Shown here one piece after another: positions 55,898 through 63,437 of a stretch of 64,000 nt of DNA. Positions within the stretch are counted from its first letter, which is position 1; every line of letters begins with the position of its first letter. The position numbers and the translations under genes are program-made. The stretch is from Hymenobacter sp. APR13 (lineage in GTDB: Bacteria > Bacteroidota > Bacteroidia > Cytophagales > Hymenobacteraceae), in NCBI RefSeq assembly GCF_000737515.1, contig NZ_CP006587.1:2351001-2415000 (forward strand). The letters are read 5' to 3'. The notes beneath the pieces are model-generated. The model was not told the DNA's origin, ran no database searches, and saw only the letters and a list, made by a program, of their open reading frames with translations.

Positions 55898-55931
55898 TTC
55901 CCTAATTGGGAATATTAATCTATAATTGGGA
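55898..55931. promoter_or_regulatory. Candidate enhancer site for the NtrC-type regulator
   Basis: Perfect palindrome TTCCCTAATTGGGAA (55898-55912), and a second half-site ATTGGGA 20 bp further (55925-55931). It is about 100 bp upstream of the candidate sigma-54 promoter and lies between the regulator gene and the T9SS gene. The surrounding 55890-55975 is very AT-rich. Confidence 0.5.
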
Positions 55932-55998
55932 TAATATATGATATTTCTAATGGACATAAGTATTTGATTATCAAAGCTAAGGGGACAGCGGCACAGCG

Positions 55999-56014
55999 TG
56001 GCAGCGGTCTTGTA
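55999..56014 (+). promoter_or_regulatory. Candidate sigma-54 (-24/-12) promoter
   Basis: TGGCAGCGGTCTTGTA matches TGGCAC-N5-TTGCA in the GG at -24 and in overall spacing (GG, ten bases, then GT where GC is expected). Transcription would start about 40 bp before the ATG at 56067. Confidence 0.45.
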
Positions 56015-56066
56015 TTGCACAATGCCGAGCATAGTATTTCGCCTTGTTCCGACCTGATCAACTACC

Positions 56067-58226
56067 ATGACACGCCATATCTACTTCCGAACCATTGCGT
56101 TAGCCATTGTCTGGCTAATGACGCTTGCCAATAGCTGGGCCGCCGGCCCTGCTTATTATGGTAGTTCTGTGCACGGCACTGCTACTGGTTGTGGCCTTGG
56201 AATCCCTGCGCCTTGTGGCAGTGTTATAGATGAAGAAAAAGCAGTAGGCAACAAAACAGAGTTTGCTATCCTGCGGCTACCGCTAATTAGTCTTGGCTTA
56301 GGAGAACCATCTGCCTTAATCCGGCTCAACATGAGTGGTACCGTACCAAAGAACTACCGGGCCGGGTTCGTTGTGAGTGCCGCTGGAGTGGCTTCTCTGG
56401 GTAATGCACTCACGATAACTACGTATATGGGTAGTACCGTGCAGGAAACAGTTTCAGGTGCGAGGCTGCTTGGTGCCTTGCTTAGCAACTCTTCTCCTCA
56501 GCGGGTGGAGTTTGTCACTGAAAAGCAATTCAACAGAATTGAGATTGAAGCTCGTTCGTTGCTCAGTGTTGGCTACGACCTGCGCGTTTACTATGCTTAT
56601 GGCGTGGATGCCAACATCCAGGAAACTGTCCGTGGCGTGCTTTCACGCTTTCCAACTCCAATAGAAAACACACATTACAGTACGCGGGTGGTGGATAACG
56701 GCGTGACGGTGTGCCTCAACTCTAACGTAGACTTTCCCGACCGCGCTGCCGATACCGACCTGACTAATTTTGCCACTTTCAGGACGATAGCAGGTGTGAG
56801 CTGCCCTAACACGTTGCGCGTAAAACTGGAGGCTGCCGTACCCCGGGAGTTCTATGCGGGCTTTGTAGTGGGGCTGCAAGGCTTGGCCGATGTGAATGCA
56901 CTCAAGGGCATGCAGATCAGAACATTTCTGAATGGTGAGCCACGGGAAACCGTAACAGGGGTTGACTTGGTGCAGGTTAATGTGCTTCCCGGCGGCAAGT
57001 ATCGGGTAAGTTTTCCTGCCAGCAGAGCCTTTGATGAATTGCAACTCACCCGCAGCGGCCTGCTCACTGTTCTTGATAACCTGAATGTTTATTATGGCTT
57101 TGGGATCGAGCCATCTGCCTTCCGCGACCAAAATCCAATCCGGTCGGATTTTGCCAGCGGGGCTAATAAGTTCAGCGCTTACCGCGACGGCCTGCTGCAG
57201 GTAGACCTAAATGATACCACTGTCGTCGCAAATGGGGAACGGGCAGCGGATACCGACTTAACGAATTTTGCCGTTATGCGCTCTGGCCTATTGAGCGTGC
57301 TTTCGCGCACCGCGCTACGCATTGACCTTAATGGCTCCGGGCAAGCTGGCAACGCGGCCGGGGCCGTCATCCGACAGGGTACTGGCTTACTCAACACGGC
57401 GTTGCTTGACGCAGTGACTTTACGCACCTACAATGATGCCGGCCAGTTGCTTGAAACAGCTACCGGGAGCAAGCTGCTGACACAGGCACTGTTAACCAAC
57501 GGTAAAGTGGAAGTGTACTTCAATACCACTCAGGACTTTACCAAGGTGGAATTGGAAGTGAGTGCCCCGGCGTTTCTGCTGGCGCGCACACTGGTATATT
57601 ATGTGTACGCCGAGGATAAGCCTCAGTCGGACCAAGCAACCATCGTGGCCCCTGGCCCGCTGCCAGTAGAACTGGTGGCTTTCACGGCACAAGCTGCTGG
57701 CTCGGCCGTGCAGCTGGCCTGGCGTACGGCTTCTGAGCGCAACAACCAATATTTCGAAATAGAGCGCGCCCAAAACTCTACCACCGGCTTCGTGGCTGTG
57801 GGCCGTGTGGAAGGAAGTGGCACCAGCAACGGCCGCAGCTACACCTTCCGCGACGAAACGGCCGCGGCTACGCAGGCTACCACGCTCTACTACCGTCTGC
57901 GCCAGGTCGATGTTGATGGTACCCCGGAGTATTCTCCGGTAGTGGCCGTATCCTGGAAAAACACGCAGCAAACGGCGATTACGCTGTATCCGAATCCAGC
58001 CACTCAGTCGAGTACCGTTCGGGTAAACCTGACGAATAACAGTGAAGCCACTACCGCCGCTACACTGAGTGTATATGATATGCGCGGCGTACTGCTGCGC
58101 CAAGTGCCTGCTGATAAGATGGCCTTACCAAGCCAAGACCTTCCAGCTGGCATCTATCATGTAGTAGTGGCCGGCGCCCAGGGCCAGGTTCTCGGTAGCC
58201 AGCGTCTCGTCGTGACGGGGCCCTAA
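56067..58226 (+). CDS. Secreted T9SS cargo protein with three internal repeats
   Basis: 719 residues. Signal peptide (TIALAIVWLMTLANSWA), then three degenerate repeats of about 150-180 residues (about 28-190, 191-355, 356-525). They share the order AADTDLTNFA / TLRVxL / AGFVV / ITTYMGSTVQETVSG-RTFLNGEPRETVTG-RTYNDAGQLLETATG / YDLRVYYAYG-type blocks. A linker (PLPVELVAFTAQAAGSAVQLAW) leads to the FN3-like part common before T9SS domains, then the type A sorting domain (ITLYPNPATQSSTVRVNL, IYHVVVAGAQGQ). The 5' half is noticeably less GC-rich than most genes here. Expected at the cell surface or outside the cell; possibly an adhesin. Preceded by a candidate sigma-54 promoter. Confidence 0.88.
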   Translation: MTRHIYFRTIALAIVWLMTLANSWAAGPAYYGSSVHGTATGCGLGIPAPCGSVIDEEKAVGNKTEFAILRLPLISLGLGEPSALIRLNMSGTVPKNYRAGFVVSAAGVASLGNALTITTYMGSTVQETVSGARLLGALLSNSSPQRVEFVTEKQFNRIEIEARSLLSVGYDLRVYYAYGVDANIQETVRGVLSRFPTPIENTHYSTRVVDNGVTVCLNSNVDFPDRAADTDLTNFATFRTIAGVSCPNTLRVKLEAAVPREFYAGFVVGLQGLADVNALKGMQIRTFLNGEPRETVTGVDLVQVNVLPGGKYRVSFPASRAFDELQLTRSGLLTVLDNLNVYYGFGIEPSAFRDQNPIRSDFASGANKFSAYRDGLLQVDLNDTTVVANGERAADTDLTNFAVMRSGLLSVLSRTALRIDLNGSGQAGNAAGAVIRQGTGLLNTALLDAVTLRTYNDAGQLLETATGSKLLTQALLTNGKVEVYFNTTQDFTKVELEVSAPAFLLARTLVYYVYAEDKPQSDQATIVAPGPLPVELVAFTAQAAGSAVQLAWRTASERNNQYFEIERAQNSTTGFVAVGRVEGSGTSNGRSYTFRDETAAATQATTLYYRLRQVDVDGTPEYSPVVAVSWKNTQQTAITLYPNPATQSSTVRVNLTNNSEATTAATLSVYDMRGVLLRQVPADKMALPSQDLPAGIYHVVVAGAQGQVLGSQRLVVTGP

Positions 58227-58549
58227 TGACAGATGCTCAAATTGAGTAACGATTGGTGTGTAGAATACAGCAGAAAAAGCCGTCGGCCTTGCCGACGGCT
58301 TTTCTGTTTGCTAGCAGCCACCCAAACGACAATGCAGAGTGCTGATAATGGAATAAGTAAATGTTGAGGATAATAAGGTGTTTTGAATTTTTTTCAATAA
58401 AGAAGGGGCTTAGTGAATAAAATGATAATATTGGCTTAATACTGGCCCGCAGATAAAGCATAATCTTTGTCACATCGTCTGGATTATGCCTGTGCGCCGG
58501 CCAGTGATTTCTGCTCCTTTTCTTTCTTTTCTTCCACACACCTCTTTGC
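58227..58549. other. Intergenic region with terminator and AT-rich nuclease promoter
   Basis: 323 bp. After the terminator at 58271-58306 the sequence is AT-rich to 58470. TAATCTTTG at 58460-58468 is a near match to the -7 consensus about 85 bp before the nuclease start. Nothing else is recognisable. Confidence 0.4.
58271..58306 (+). terminator. Intrinsic terminator after the T9SS cargo gene
   Basis: GC-rich stem AAGCCGTCGGC/GCCGACGGCTT, flanked by A and T runs, with a 3-nt loop. It starts 44 bp after the stop codon. Confidence 0.88.
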
Positions 58550-59437
58550 ATGAAGCGTACTGGTATTCGTTTACTCACCTGGGGCACCCTGCTGACACTG
58601 GCTGCCGCTTGTTCGCAAGAAGAGTTGGTGGCGCCGCAGGCGCCATCGGCGGTGCAGGCTTCGGCCGATGCCACAGCCACGCGTGACAGCCACTTGGCGC
58701 TGGGCAACCCCAGCGGCGCGGTCACGGATGCTGCCCAATACTGGAATTACCTGTTGGTAAAACCGCAGTTTGTGATGTCGTACCACCGCGACCGGGCCGT
58801 GCCCAACTGGGTAAGCTGGCATCTGAGCAGCGCCTGGGTGGGCAGCACCCCGCGCCAGGATAACTTTGCGGCCGACAACAGCCTACCCAGCACATGGTTT
58901 AAGGCCACCACCAGCAGCTACACCGGTTCGGGCTTCGACCGGGGCCACAACTGCCCTAGCGCCGACCGCACCGGCTCCGTCGCCGATAATTCGGCCACGT
59001 TCCTGATGACCAACATGATGCCCCAGGCCGCCAACAACAACCAGCGCACCTGGGCCGGCCTCGAAAACTACTGCCGTACACTGGTGAATGCCGGCAACGA
59101 GCTTTACATCATCTGCGGGAGCTACGGCACCGGCGGCACCGGCGTCAATGGCTACGCCACCACCATTGCCGGCGGCAAAATCACGGTGCCCAACCGTTGC
59201 TGGAAAGTAGTTGTAGTGATGCCCAACGGCACCTCCGACGCCAGCCGCGTAACCACTGCCACCCGCGTAATTGCCATCAATACCCCCAACGACCAGTCCG
59301 TGGCCACCACCTGGGGCAGCTACCGCACCTCGGTGGATGCCATTGAGCAGGCTACCGGCTACAACCTGCTGTCGGCGGTGAGCAGCACGGTGCAGGCCAC
59401 CATCGAGGCCCGCGTCGACAACGGCCCGACCAACTAG
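58550..59437 (+). CDS. DNA/RNA non-specific endonuclease, lipoprotein
   Basis: 295 residues. Lipoprotein signal with lipobox LAAAC (Cys21). NucA/Serratia-nuclease domain from about 60: DRGHNCPSADR (catalytic His133), TNMMPQAANNNQRTWAGLENYCR, where the conserved Asn and Glu bind the metal ion, and KVVVVMPNG. Hydrolyses DNA and RNA without strict sequence preference. Membrane-anchored in the periplasm or on the surface; probably nutrient scavenging or biofilm turnover. Confidence 0.93.
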   Translation: MKRTGIRLLTWGTLLTLAAACSQEELVAPQAPSAVQASADATATRDSHLALGNPSGAVTDAAQYWNYLLVKPQFVMSYHRDRAVPNWVSWHLSSAWVGSTPRQDNFAADNSLPSTWFKATTSSYTGSGFDRGHNCPSADRTGSVADNSATFLMTNMMPQAANNNQRTWAGLENYCRTLVNAGNELYIICGSYGTGGTGVNGYATTIAGGKITVPNRCWKVVVVMPNGTSDASRVTTATRVIAINTPNDQSVATTWGSYRTSVDAIEQATGYNLLSAVSSTVQATIEARVDNGPTN

Positions 59438-59475
59438 CGGCCCGGCTTCGTCCGGCTTCCGGTTTTGGATGTTTC

Positions 59476-59507
59476 GTACCCCGGCTAACACATGTTAGCC
59501 GGGGTAC
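59476..59507 (+). terminator. Intrinsic terminator after the nuclease gene
   Basis: A perfect 15-bp stem GTACCCCGGCTAACA and its complement around a 2-nt loop, 39 bp after the stop codon; the following T run is short. Confidence 0.8.
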
Positions 59508-59604
59508 TTGCTTTCAGGGCAAATTTTGAACCTCAGGGAGTTAGCTGGCATATTAACATTTCATTATTCTGTGTTTTACCCAAACATCAGCCGCTTCCCT
59601 GTCG

Positions 59605-59612
59605 TACATTTG
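59605..59612 (+). promoter_or_regulatory. Candidate -7 element for olsF
   Basis: TACATTTG fits the consensus TAnnTTTG exactly, giving a leader of roughly 150-180 nt before olsF. Confidence 0.45.
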
Positions 59613-59648
59613 CAGTGAGTGAAGTAAGTGGAAAATGTGAAGGAGATG

Positions 59649-59674
59649 GAGAGCCGCGCTGCAACGCGGCTCTC
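59649..59674 (+). promoter_or_regulatory. Leader hairpin upstream of olsF
   Basis: A perfect 10-bp stem GAGAGCCGCG/CGCGGCTCTC with a 6-nt loop and no T run. It stands inside the probable olsF leader, so it is a candidate mRNA structure rather than a terminator. Confidence 0.4.
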
Positions 59675-59798
59675 TGCATTTACGGCCACCCCGGACAACC
59701 TTAACGGTTTGATAATAGGGGCATAACGAGCGGCTAATCTGTATTTCGGAGGTTTGGGTATTATGCCCGGGCAGTGCCGGGGGTTAGTTGGTTATCGC

Positions 59799-61538
59799 AT
59801 GGAATTACAGCCGCATTCCTTCCCGTTCCCGTCGCCATTGCGCCGTTCGCGCGAGTTTCTGCGCCCTGTGTGGGAGCAGGTGGTGCAGCTGCGCAAGCTG
59901 CAGGAGCTGTATGCGCAAAGCAGCCACCTCAACGGGCTGGATTTCGTGGAGCAACTGTTGCGGCAGCTGCACATCACGGTGCGCTACGATGCGGCCGAGC
60001 TGCACCGGCTCCCGGCCACCGCTTTCGTGGCCATCGCCAATCATCCATGTGGGCTGCTTGATGGGCTGGTAGTGCTGCACGTGCTGGGTAAGGTGCGGCC
60101 GCAACTGCGGGCGGTAGCCAGCGAATTGCTGGCCCCACTGCTGCCTCGCCTGGCTGAGCAGCTGGTGCTGGTGAGCCCCGAGCGGCAGGCAGCTGGCCGC
60201 AACATTCCCGGCGTGCGCCAGATGCTGCGCCACCTGCACAATGATGTGCCCCTGCTGCTGTTTCCGGCCGGCGAGGTTGCGCACCGCTCGCAGCTGTTTG
60301 GGCCACCCCACGACCCCGCCTGGAATCCCACGGCCGGGCGGCTGTTGGCCATGGTGCGGGTGCCCGTGGTGCCGCTGTGGCTGAGTGGGCAGAACAGCAC
60401 CACCTTCAGCATGTTGGGGCTGCTTCATCCGCTATTGCGCACGGCCCGGCTGCCGGCCGAGCTGCTCAACAAGCGCGGCCAGACCATTCAGGTGCGTATT
60501 GGCCGGCCGGTGGCGCCAGCCGAACTGGGCCGGCTGCCGGTTTCCGAGCAGCTTTCTTACCTGCGTGCCCGGGTATATGCCCTCGGCTCGACCCCAGAGC
60601 GGCGCTTTGCGGCGCTGCTGCCGCCTCTGCCCGTGCCGGCCGTGATAACCGAAACGCCGGCCGAGCTGCTGGAGGCCGATATAGCCGCGTTGCGCCCCGG
60701 CCGCTGCCTGGTGCGCCACGACCGTTGGGAAGTATATATGGCCAAGAAAGCGGAGCTGCCTCATGTACTGCGCGAAATAGGACGCCTACGCGAACTGACC
60801 TTCCGCAGTGAGGGCGAAGGCACCCAGCAACCTATCGATTTAGACCGATATGACGATTATTACCGGCACCTGTTTCTGTACGACCGCCAAAATCGGCAGC
60901 TGGTAGGGGCCTATCGGCTGGGGATGGGCCGGGCCATCCTGCGGCAGCACGGCCGCCGGGGCTTCTACCTGCACTCGCTGTTTCAGTTGAAAAAGGCGTT
61001 TGTGCCGGTGCTACGGCAGTCGCTGGAGCTGGGCCGCTCGTTTGTGCGCGCTGAGTACCAGCGCCAGCCTCTGCCGTTGGCACTGCTCTGGAAGGGCGTG
61101 GCCGAATACCTGGCCACGCATCCGGAATACCAATACCTGCTGGGCCCGGTCAGTATCAGCAACCGGTTCTCTATGGCTTCCAAGGCGGTGATGGTGGAAT
61201 ATCTGCAACGGCACTTTTTCGATGCAGGGCTGGCCCAGCACGTGCGGGCCCGCAAGCAGTTCCGCTACCGGCCGCTCGATGCCGCTGCCAGTCCAGCGCT
61301 GCTTCAGGCCGGCCTGGATGATTTGCAGCACCTGCAGCAATTGGTAAGTGGGCTGGAGCCGGGCGGCAGTGGCGTACCGGTGCTGCTGCGGCAGTACTTG
61401 AAGCAAAATGCCCGACTGTTGGGCTTCAACATAGACCCCCGCTTCAGCAACACCTTGGACGGGTTGCTGCTGCTGGATGCACGGAAACTGCCGGCCCGCA
61501 CCCATCGGCTGCTGAGCCGCTATAACACGTCTATATAG
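59799..61538 (+). CDS. olsF: Bifunctional ornithine-lipid synthase (OlsA-OlsB fusion)
   Basis: 579 residues from the ATG at 59799; an ATG at 59763 behind a GGAGG is possible too. The N-terminal half is a PlsC/OlsA-type O-acyltransferase (AIANHPCGLLDGLVVLHVLG, LLLFPAGEVAHRSQ). The C-terminal half (about 290-579) is an OlsB-type N-acyltransferase of GNAT fold (ELTFRSEGEGTQQPIDLDRYDDYYRHLFLYD, QLVGAYRLGMGR, LLGPVSISNRFS). This order matches OlsF of Flavobacterium and Serratia, which N-acylates ornithine and then O-acylates it to form the membrane ornithine lipid. A glycine-lipid type product, known from Bacteroides, is an alternative. Confidence 0.88.
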   Translation: MELQPHSFPFPSPLRRSREFLRPVWEQVVQLRKLQELYAQSSHLNGLDFVEQLLRQLHITVRYDAAELHRLPATAFVAIANHPCGLLDGLVVLHVLGKVRPQLRAVASELLAPLLPRLAEQLVLVSPERQAAGRNIPGVRQMLRHLHNDVPLLLFPAGEVAHRSQLFGPPHDPAWNPTAGRLLAMVRVPVVPLWLSGQNSTTFSMLGLLHPLLRTARLPAELLNKRGQTIQVRIGRPVAPAELGRLPVSEQLSYLRARVYALGSTPERRFAALLPPLPVPAVITETPAELLEADIAALRPGRCLVRHDRWEVYMAKKAELPHVLREIGRLRELTFRSEGEGTQQPIDLDRYDDYYRHLFLYDRQNRQLVGAYRLGMGRAILRQHGRRGFYLHSLFQLKKAFVPVLRQSLELGRSFVRAEYQRQPLPLALLWKGVAEYLATHPEYQYLLGPVSISNRFSMASKAVMVEYLQRHFFDAGLAQHVRARKQFRYRPLDAAASPALLQAGLDDLQHLQQLVSGLEPGGSGVPVLLRQYLKQNARLLGFNIDPRFSNTLDGLLLLDARKLPARTHRLLSRYNTSI

Positions 61539-61615
61539 AAGTATGGCGAGATAGAAGCCAACGCGCCTGTAGCGTAAGATCTATAGTGAATATGCTGAAA
61601 GTGCAAAAAAAACAT

Positions 61616-61664
61616 AAGGCCGGATACGGGATGCAGCCACTAGCTGCACTCCGTATCCGGCCTT
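61616..61664. terminator. Long hairpin terminator after olsF
   Basis: A 14-bp perfect outer stem (AAGGCCGGATACGG with CCGTATCCGGCCTT) and an inner CTGCA-type pairing. It lies between convergent olsF and the DUF4468 gene. Confidence 0.75.
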
Positions 61665-61765
61665 GAGGATAACCACTTCCGTAGCGTTGCCAGGCGAATG
61701 GGCTGTGTATTGCCAGCTGTTAGCAGCAGTTGCATCAGGAAAGGAGCAGGCAGACTTCTGTGATG

Positions 61766-62308
61766 CTATTCTATGCTCCCTTCGGCAGGCCGGCTATTCA
61801 TAAACGAGCGGAAAGCCATGGCAATTTCGCTGGCCAAGGAAGTGGCCTGGGCCGTTACGCGGCGGTCGTTGTGAGTGCGGTCGTTGCTACGCTCGGTGGC
61901 CAGCTGCGCCACAAACTCGTCGAAGTTTACCGTTTCAGTGGGTTTGCTGGTGTCAGGCACCAACTGAAAACCGCCTACGCTGTAATCGTAGCCGGTTGGC
62001 AGCGCATGAAAAATGAATTCAAAGCGTACCGGCCGCTCTTTCATCTGACCGGAAGGAGTGGAGGTTTTCACGCTGGCGGTGCCTTCTACACGCACTTCAC
62101 CTTTAGCGGCATCGGCGCGGGTTATGCTTTTGGGAGCATACGTAAAGTGGTTTTCCACCCATTCCGTTGCGCGTTTATAAAGGGCAGCTTTATCTGAGCT
62201 GTCATCAGGCACCCGTTCACTATAGCCAATCTGGCCATCCTGAGCGTGCACAGCCTGGCTAGCTGCCAGTAATCCGCCTAACAGAAACATGCGTACCAGT
62301 TTTTTCAC
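61766..62308 (-). CDS. DUF4468-like exported protein
   Basis: 180 residues with a signal peptide (MFLLGGLLAASQAVHAQ). The domain has the DUF4468 pattern: an N-terminal KAALYKRATEWVENHF helix after the first strand, then AKGEVRVEGTASV, RFEFIFHALPTGYDYSVGGFQLV, and a C-terminal helix. Small envelope protein, function unknown. A candidate -7 element lies 33 bp upstream. Confidence 0.8.
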   Translation of the reverse strand: MKKLVRMFLLGGLLAASQAVHAQDGQIGYSERVPDDSSDKAALYKRATEWVENHFTYAPKSITRADAAKGEVRVEGTASVKTSTPSGQMKERPVRFEFIFHALPTGYDYSVGGFQLVPDTSKPTETVNFDEFVAQLATERSNDRTHNDRRVTAQATSLASEIAMAFRSFMNSRPAEGSIE

Positions 62309-62340
62309 GGAGTAGTTTTAAAGTGAAGTGGCGGATGCCG

Positions 62341-62348
62341 CAAAAATA
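62341..62348 (-). promoter_or_regulatory. Candidate -7 element of the DUF4468 gene
   Basis: On the minus strand, TATTTTTG fits TAnnTTTG exactly and would give a leader of about 26 nt. Confidence 0.5.
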
Positions 62349-62729
62349 CAACTTGTCTTTGAGATTGAGTCAGGTAAAAATGATTGTGATTTTGTTAAGA
62401 ATAGTCGGTGCGCACCATACTGTTGGTGGTTACCGAGAATTTTCTGCCCTACTAACTGACGTATCGGAGGTGATAGTAAGAAACAAGTATTTGGGGAAAT
62501 ATAACTTTTCTAATTCTGACGAATTAGGTGAGTTGTTGTGCGACTGACCGGTGAAAAGCTTATGGGTTGCACGTGTTCAGATTGAAGCAGACAGCTATGG
62601 TAACATGATAGATTAGAATGTATTGACAGTCAGGTGTATGATAAAAAATATAGAATATCGATTCTTGAAAGCAGGGAGCAGTACGCCGAGAATAGCAGGA
62701 TATGTAATGGAAGAATATTTCTGATTCTA

Positions 62730-62761
62730 TTTGGCGGCAATACGATGCGTTAGTACTTTTG
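62730..62761 (+). promoter_or_regulatory. Bacteroidota-type promoter
   Basis: TTTG at 62730-62733 and TACTTTTG at 62754-62761 are separated by 20 bp, as expected for the -33/-7 pair TTTG...TAnnTTTG. It is the best full match to this consensus noticed in the window. Transcription would begin near 62768. Confidence 0.6.
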
Positions 62762-62767
62762 CGACGT

Positions 62768-62917
62768 GCTTCAACTCAATCAAAATCATTTGATGAAGCG
62801 CGGGACTGAGCGAAACGCCGTCCTGCGAGATGACCGCAAGGTCGTTTCCCCTGTCGACTTTTTCGCTTTTAGTGGCTTTGCTGCTTTCACCGCTTCGGTT
62901 TTCGAGGCGGTTTTTTT
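62768..62917 (+). ncRNA. Candidate small RNA of about 150 nt
   Basis: Bounded by the promoter above and by an intrinsic terminator: stem ACCGCTTCG/CGAGGCGGT (62889-62897 with 62903-62911), then a run of T residues to 62917. The 5' part can fold into a hairpin (GCTTC...GAAGC enclosing ATCAAA/TTTGAT). The only plus-strand frame through it (from GTG 62766) reads across the terminator, which argues against a protein. No known RNA family recognised. Confidence 0.45.
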
Positions 62918-63273
62918 GTGCCCAGCCGGTTCGGCTTGGTTGGCAAAACATAGCCAGGCACCTTCCCATTTTCTAATTCCTCACCTCGTACTGTCAACTA
63001 CCACTTGAACGACACCACTACTCTCGCCCGGCAGATAGTAGCTGCCGCTCATGCTACCCCCTACAAAAGCTTCTGCAAGGAGATGAAAGCTGACGGCCAC
63101 CCCTTGGTTTGGTTCATCCTTAGCCAGACTGACATCCGCCCCAATGCTCCTAGCCAGCCATGACAGCATCATCTAGTTGCCTTGTATCAGAGTGCCGGGC
63201 CTTACACCGGGCGCTTGGGTAGAAAGAATGCCGCGGCTGACCCGGCCGTACAACACCAGCGCAAACCCGAAAA

Positions 63274-63392
63274 ACCCGGCTCCGGAGGCCGGGTAGGGGT
63301 GGCTCAACCAGCGGGGTGATGGAAGATCAGAGGGGATTCTGGCGTCAGTCAGTCCGTGGTTGACCACCCCGTTTCGGGTGGTATGTTTTTTT
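63274..63392 (+). promoter_or_regulatory. Leader hairpins, possible attenuator before the PyrD-like gene
   Basis: Hairpin ACCCGGC/GCCGGGT at 63274-63294, and a terminator-type hairpin ACCACCC/GGGTGGT (63363-63382) followed by a run of seven T residues (63386-63392). GGGGTGG at 63296-63302 is complementary to CCACCCC at 63364-63370 and could compete with the terminator. The gene starts 45 bp further on. If not an attenuator, these are terminators of unseen small transcripts. Confidence 0.4.
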
Positions 63393-63437
63393 GAAGCCAG
63401 TCCTGACGAACAGCAGGGGAATTGCCCCCGCCGACCG

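Larger units (their letters stand above)
62309..63437. other. 1.1-kb mainly non-coding region
   Basis: 62309-62726 is AT-rich with no recognisable gene. 62730-62917 holds a candidate small RNA unit (promoter, 150 nt, terminator). 62918-63270 shows only weak frames, such as a 63-residue minus-strand frame at 62981-63172 with no recognised family. 63271-63437 holds two hairpins upstream of the next gene. Low GC and decayed frames suggest an old insertion or deletion site. Confidence 0.5.

Noticed and set aside
59492..59704. 70-codon plus-strand frame upstream of olsF
   Set aside because: It overlaps a terminator and a promoter-like element, has no protein features, and is probably chance.
62727..62969. 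80-codon minus-strand frame over the candidate small RNA
   Set aside because: It runs across the strong plus-strand promoter and terminator, and has no family resemblance.
62981..63172. 63-codon minus-strand frame in the non-coding region
   Set aside because: It has an ATG and a protein-like composition, but no recognised motif, no promoter and no terminator close to its stop. Kept only as a note, as it could be the remnant of a lost gene.
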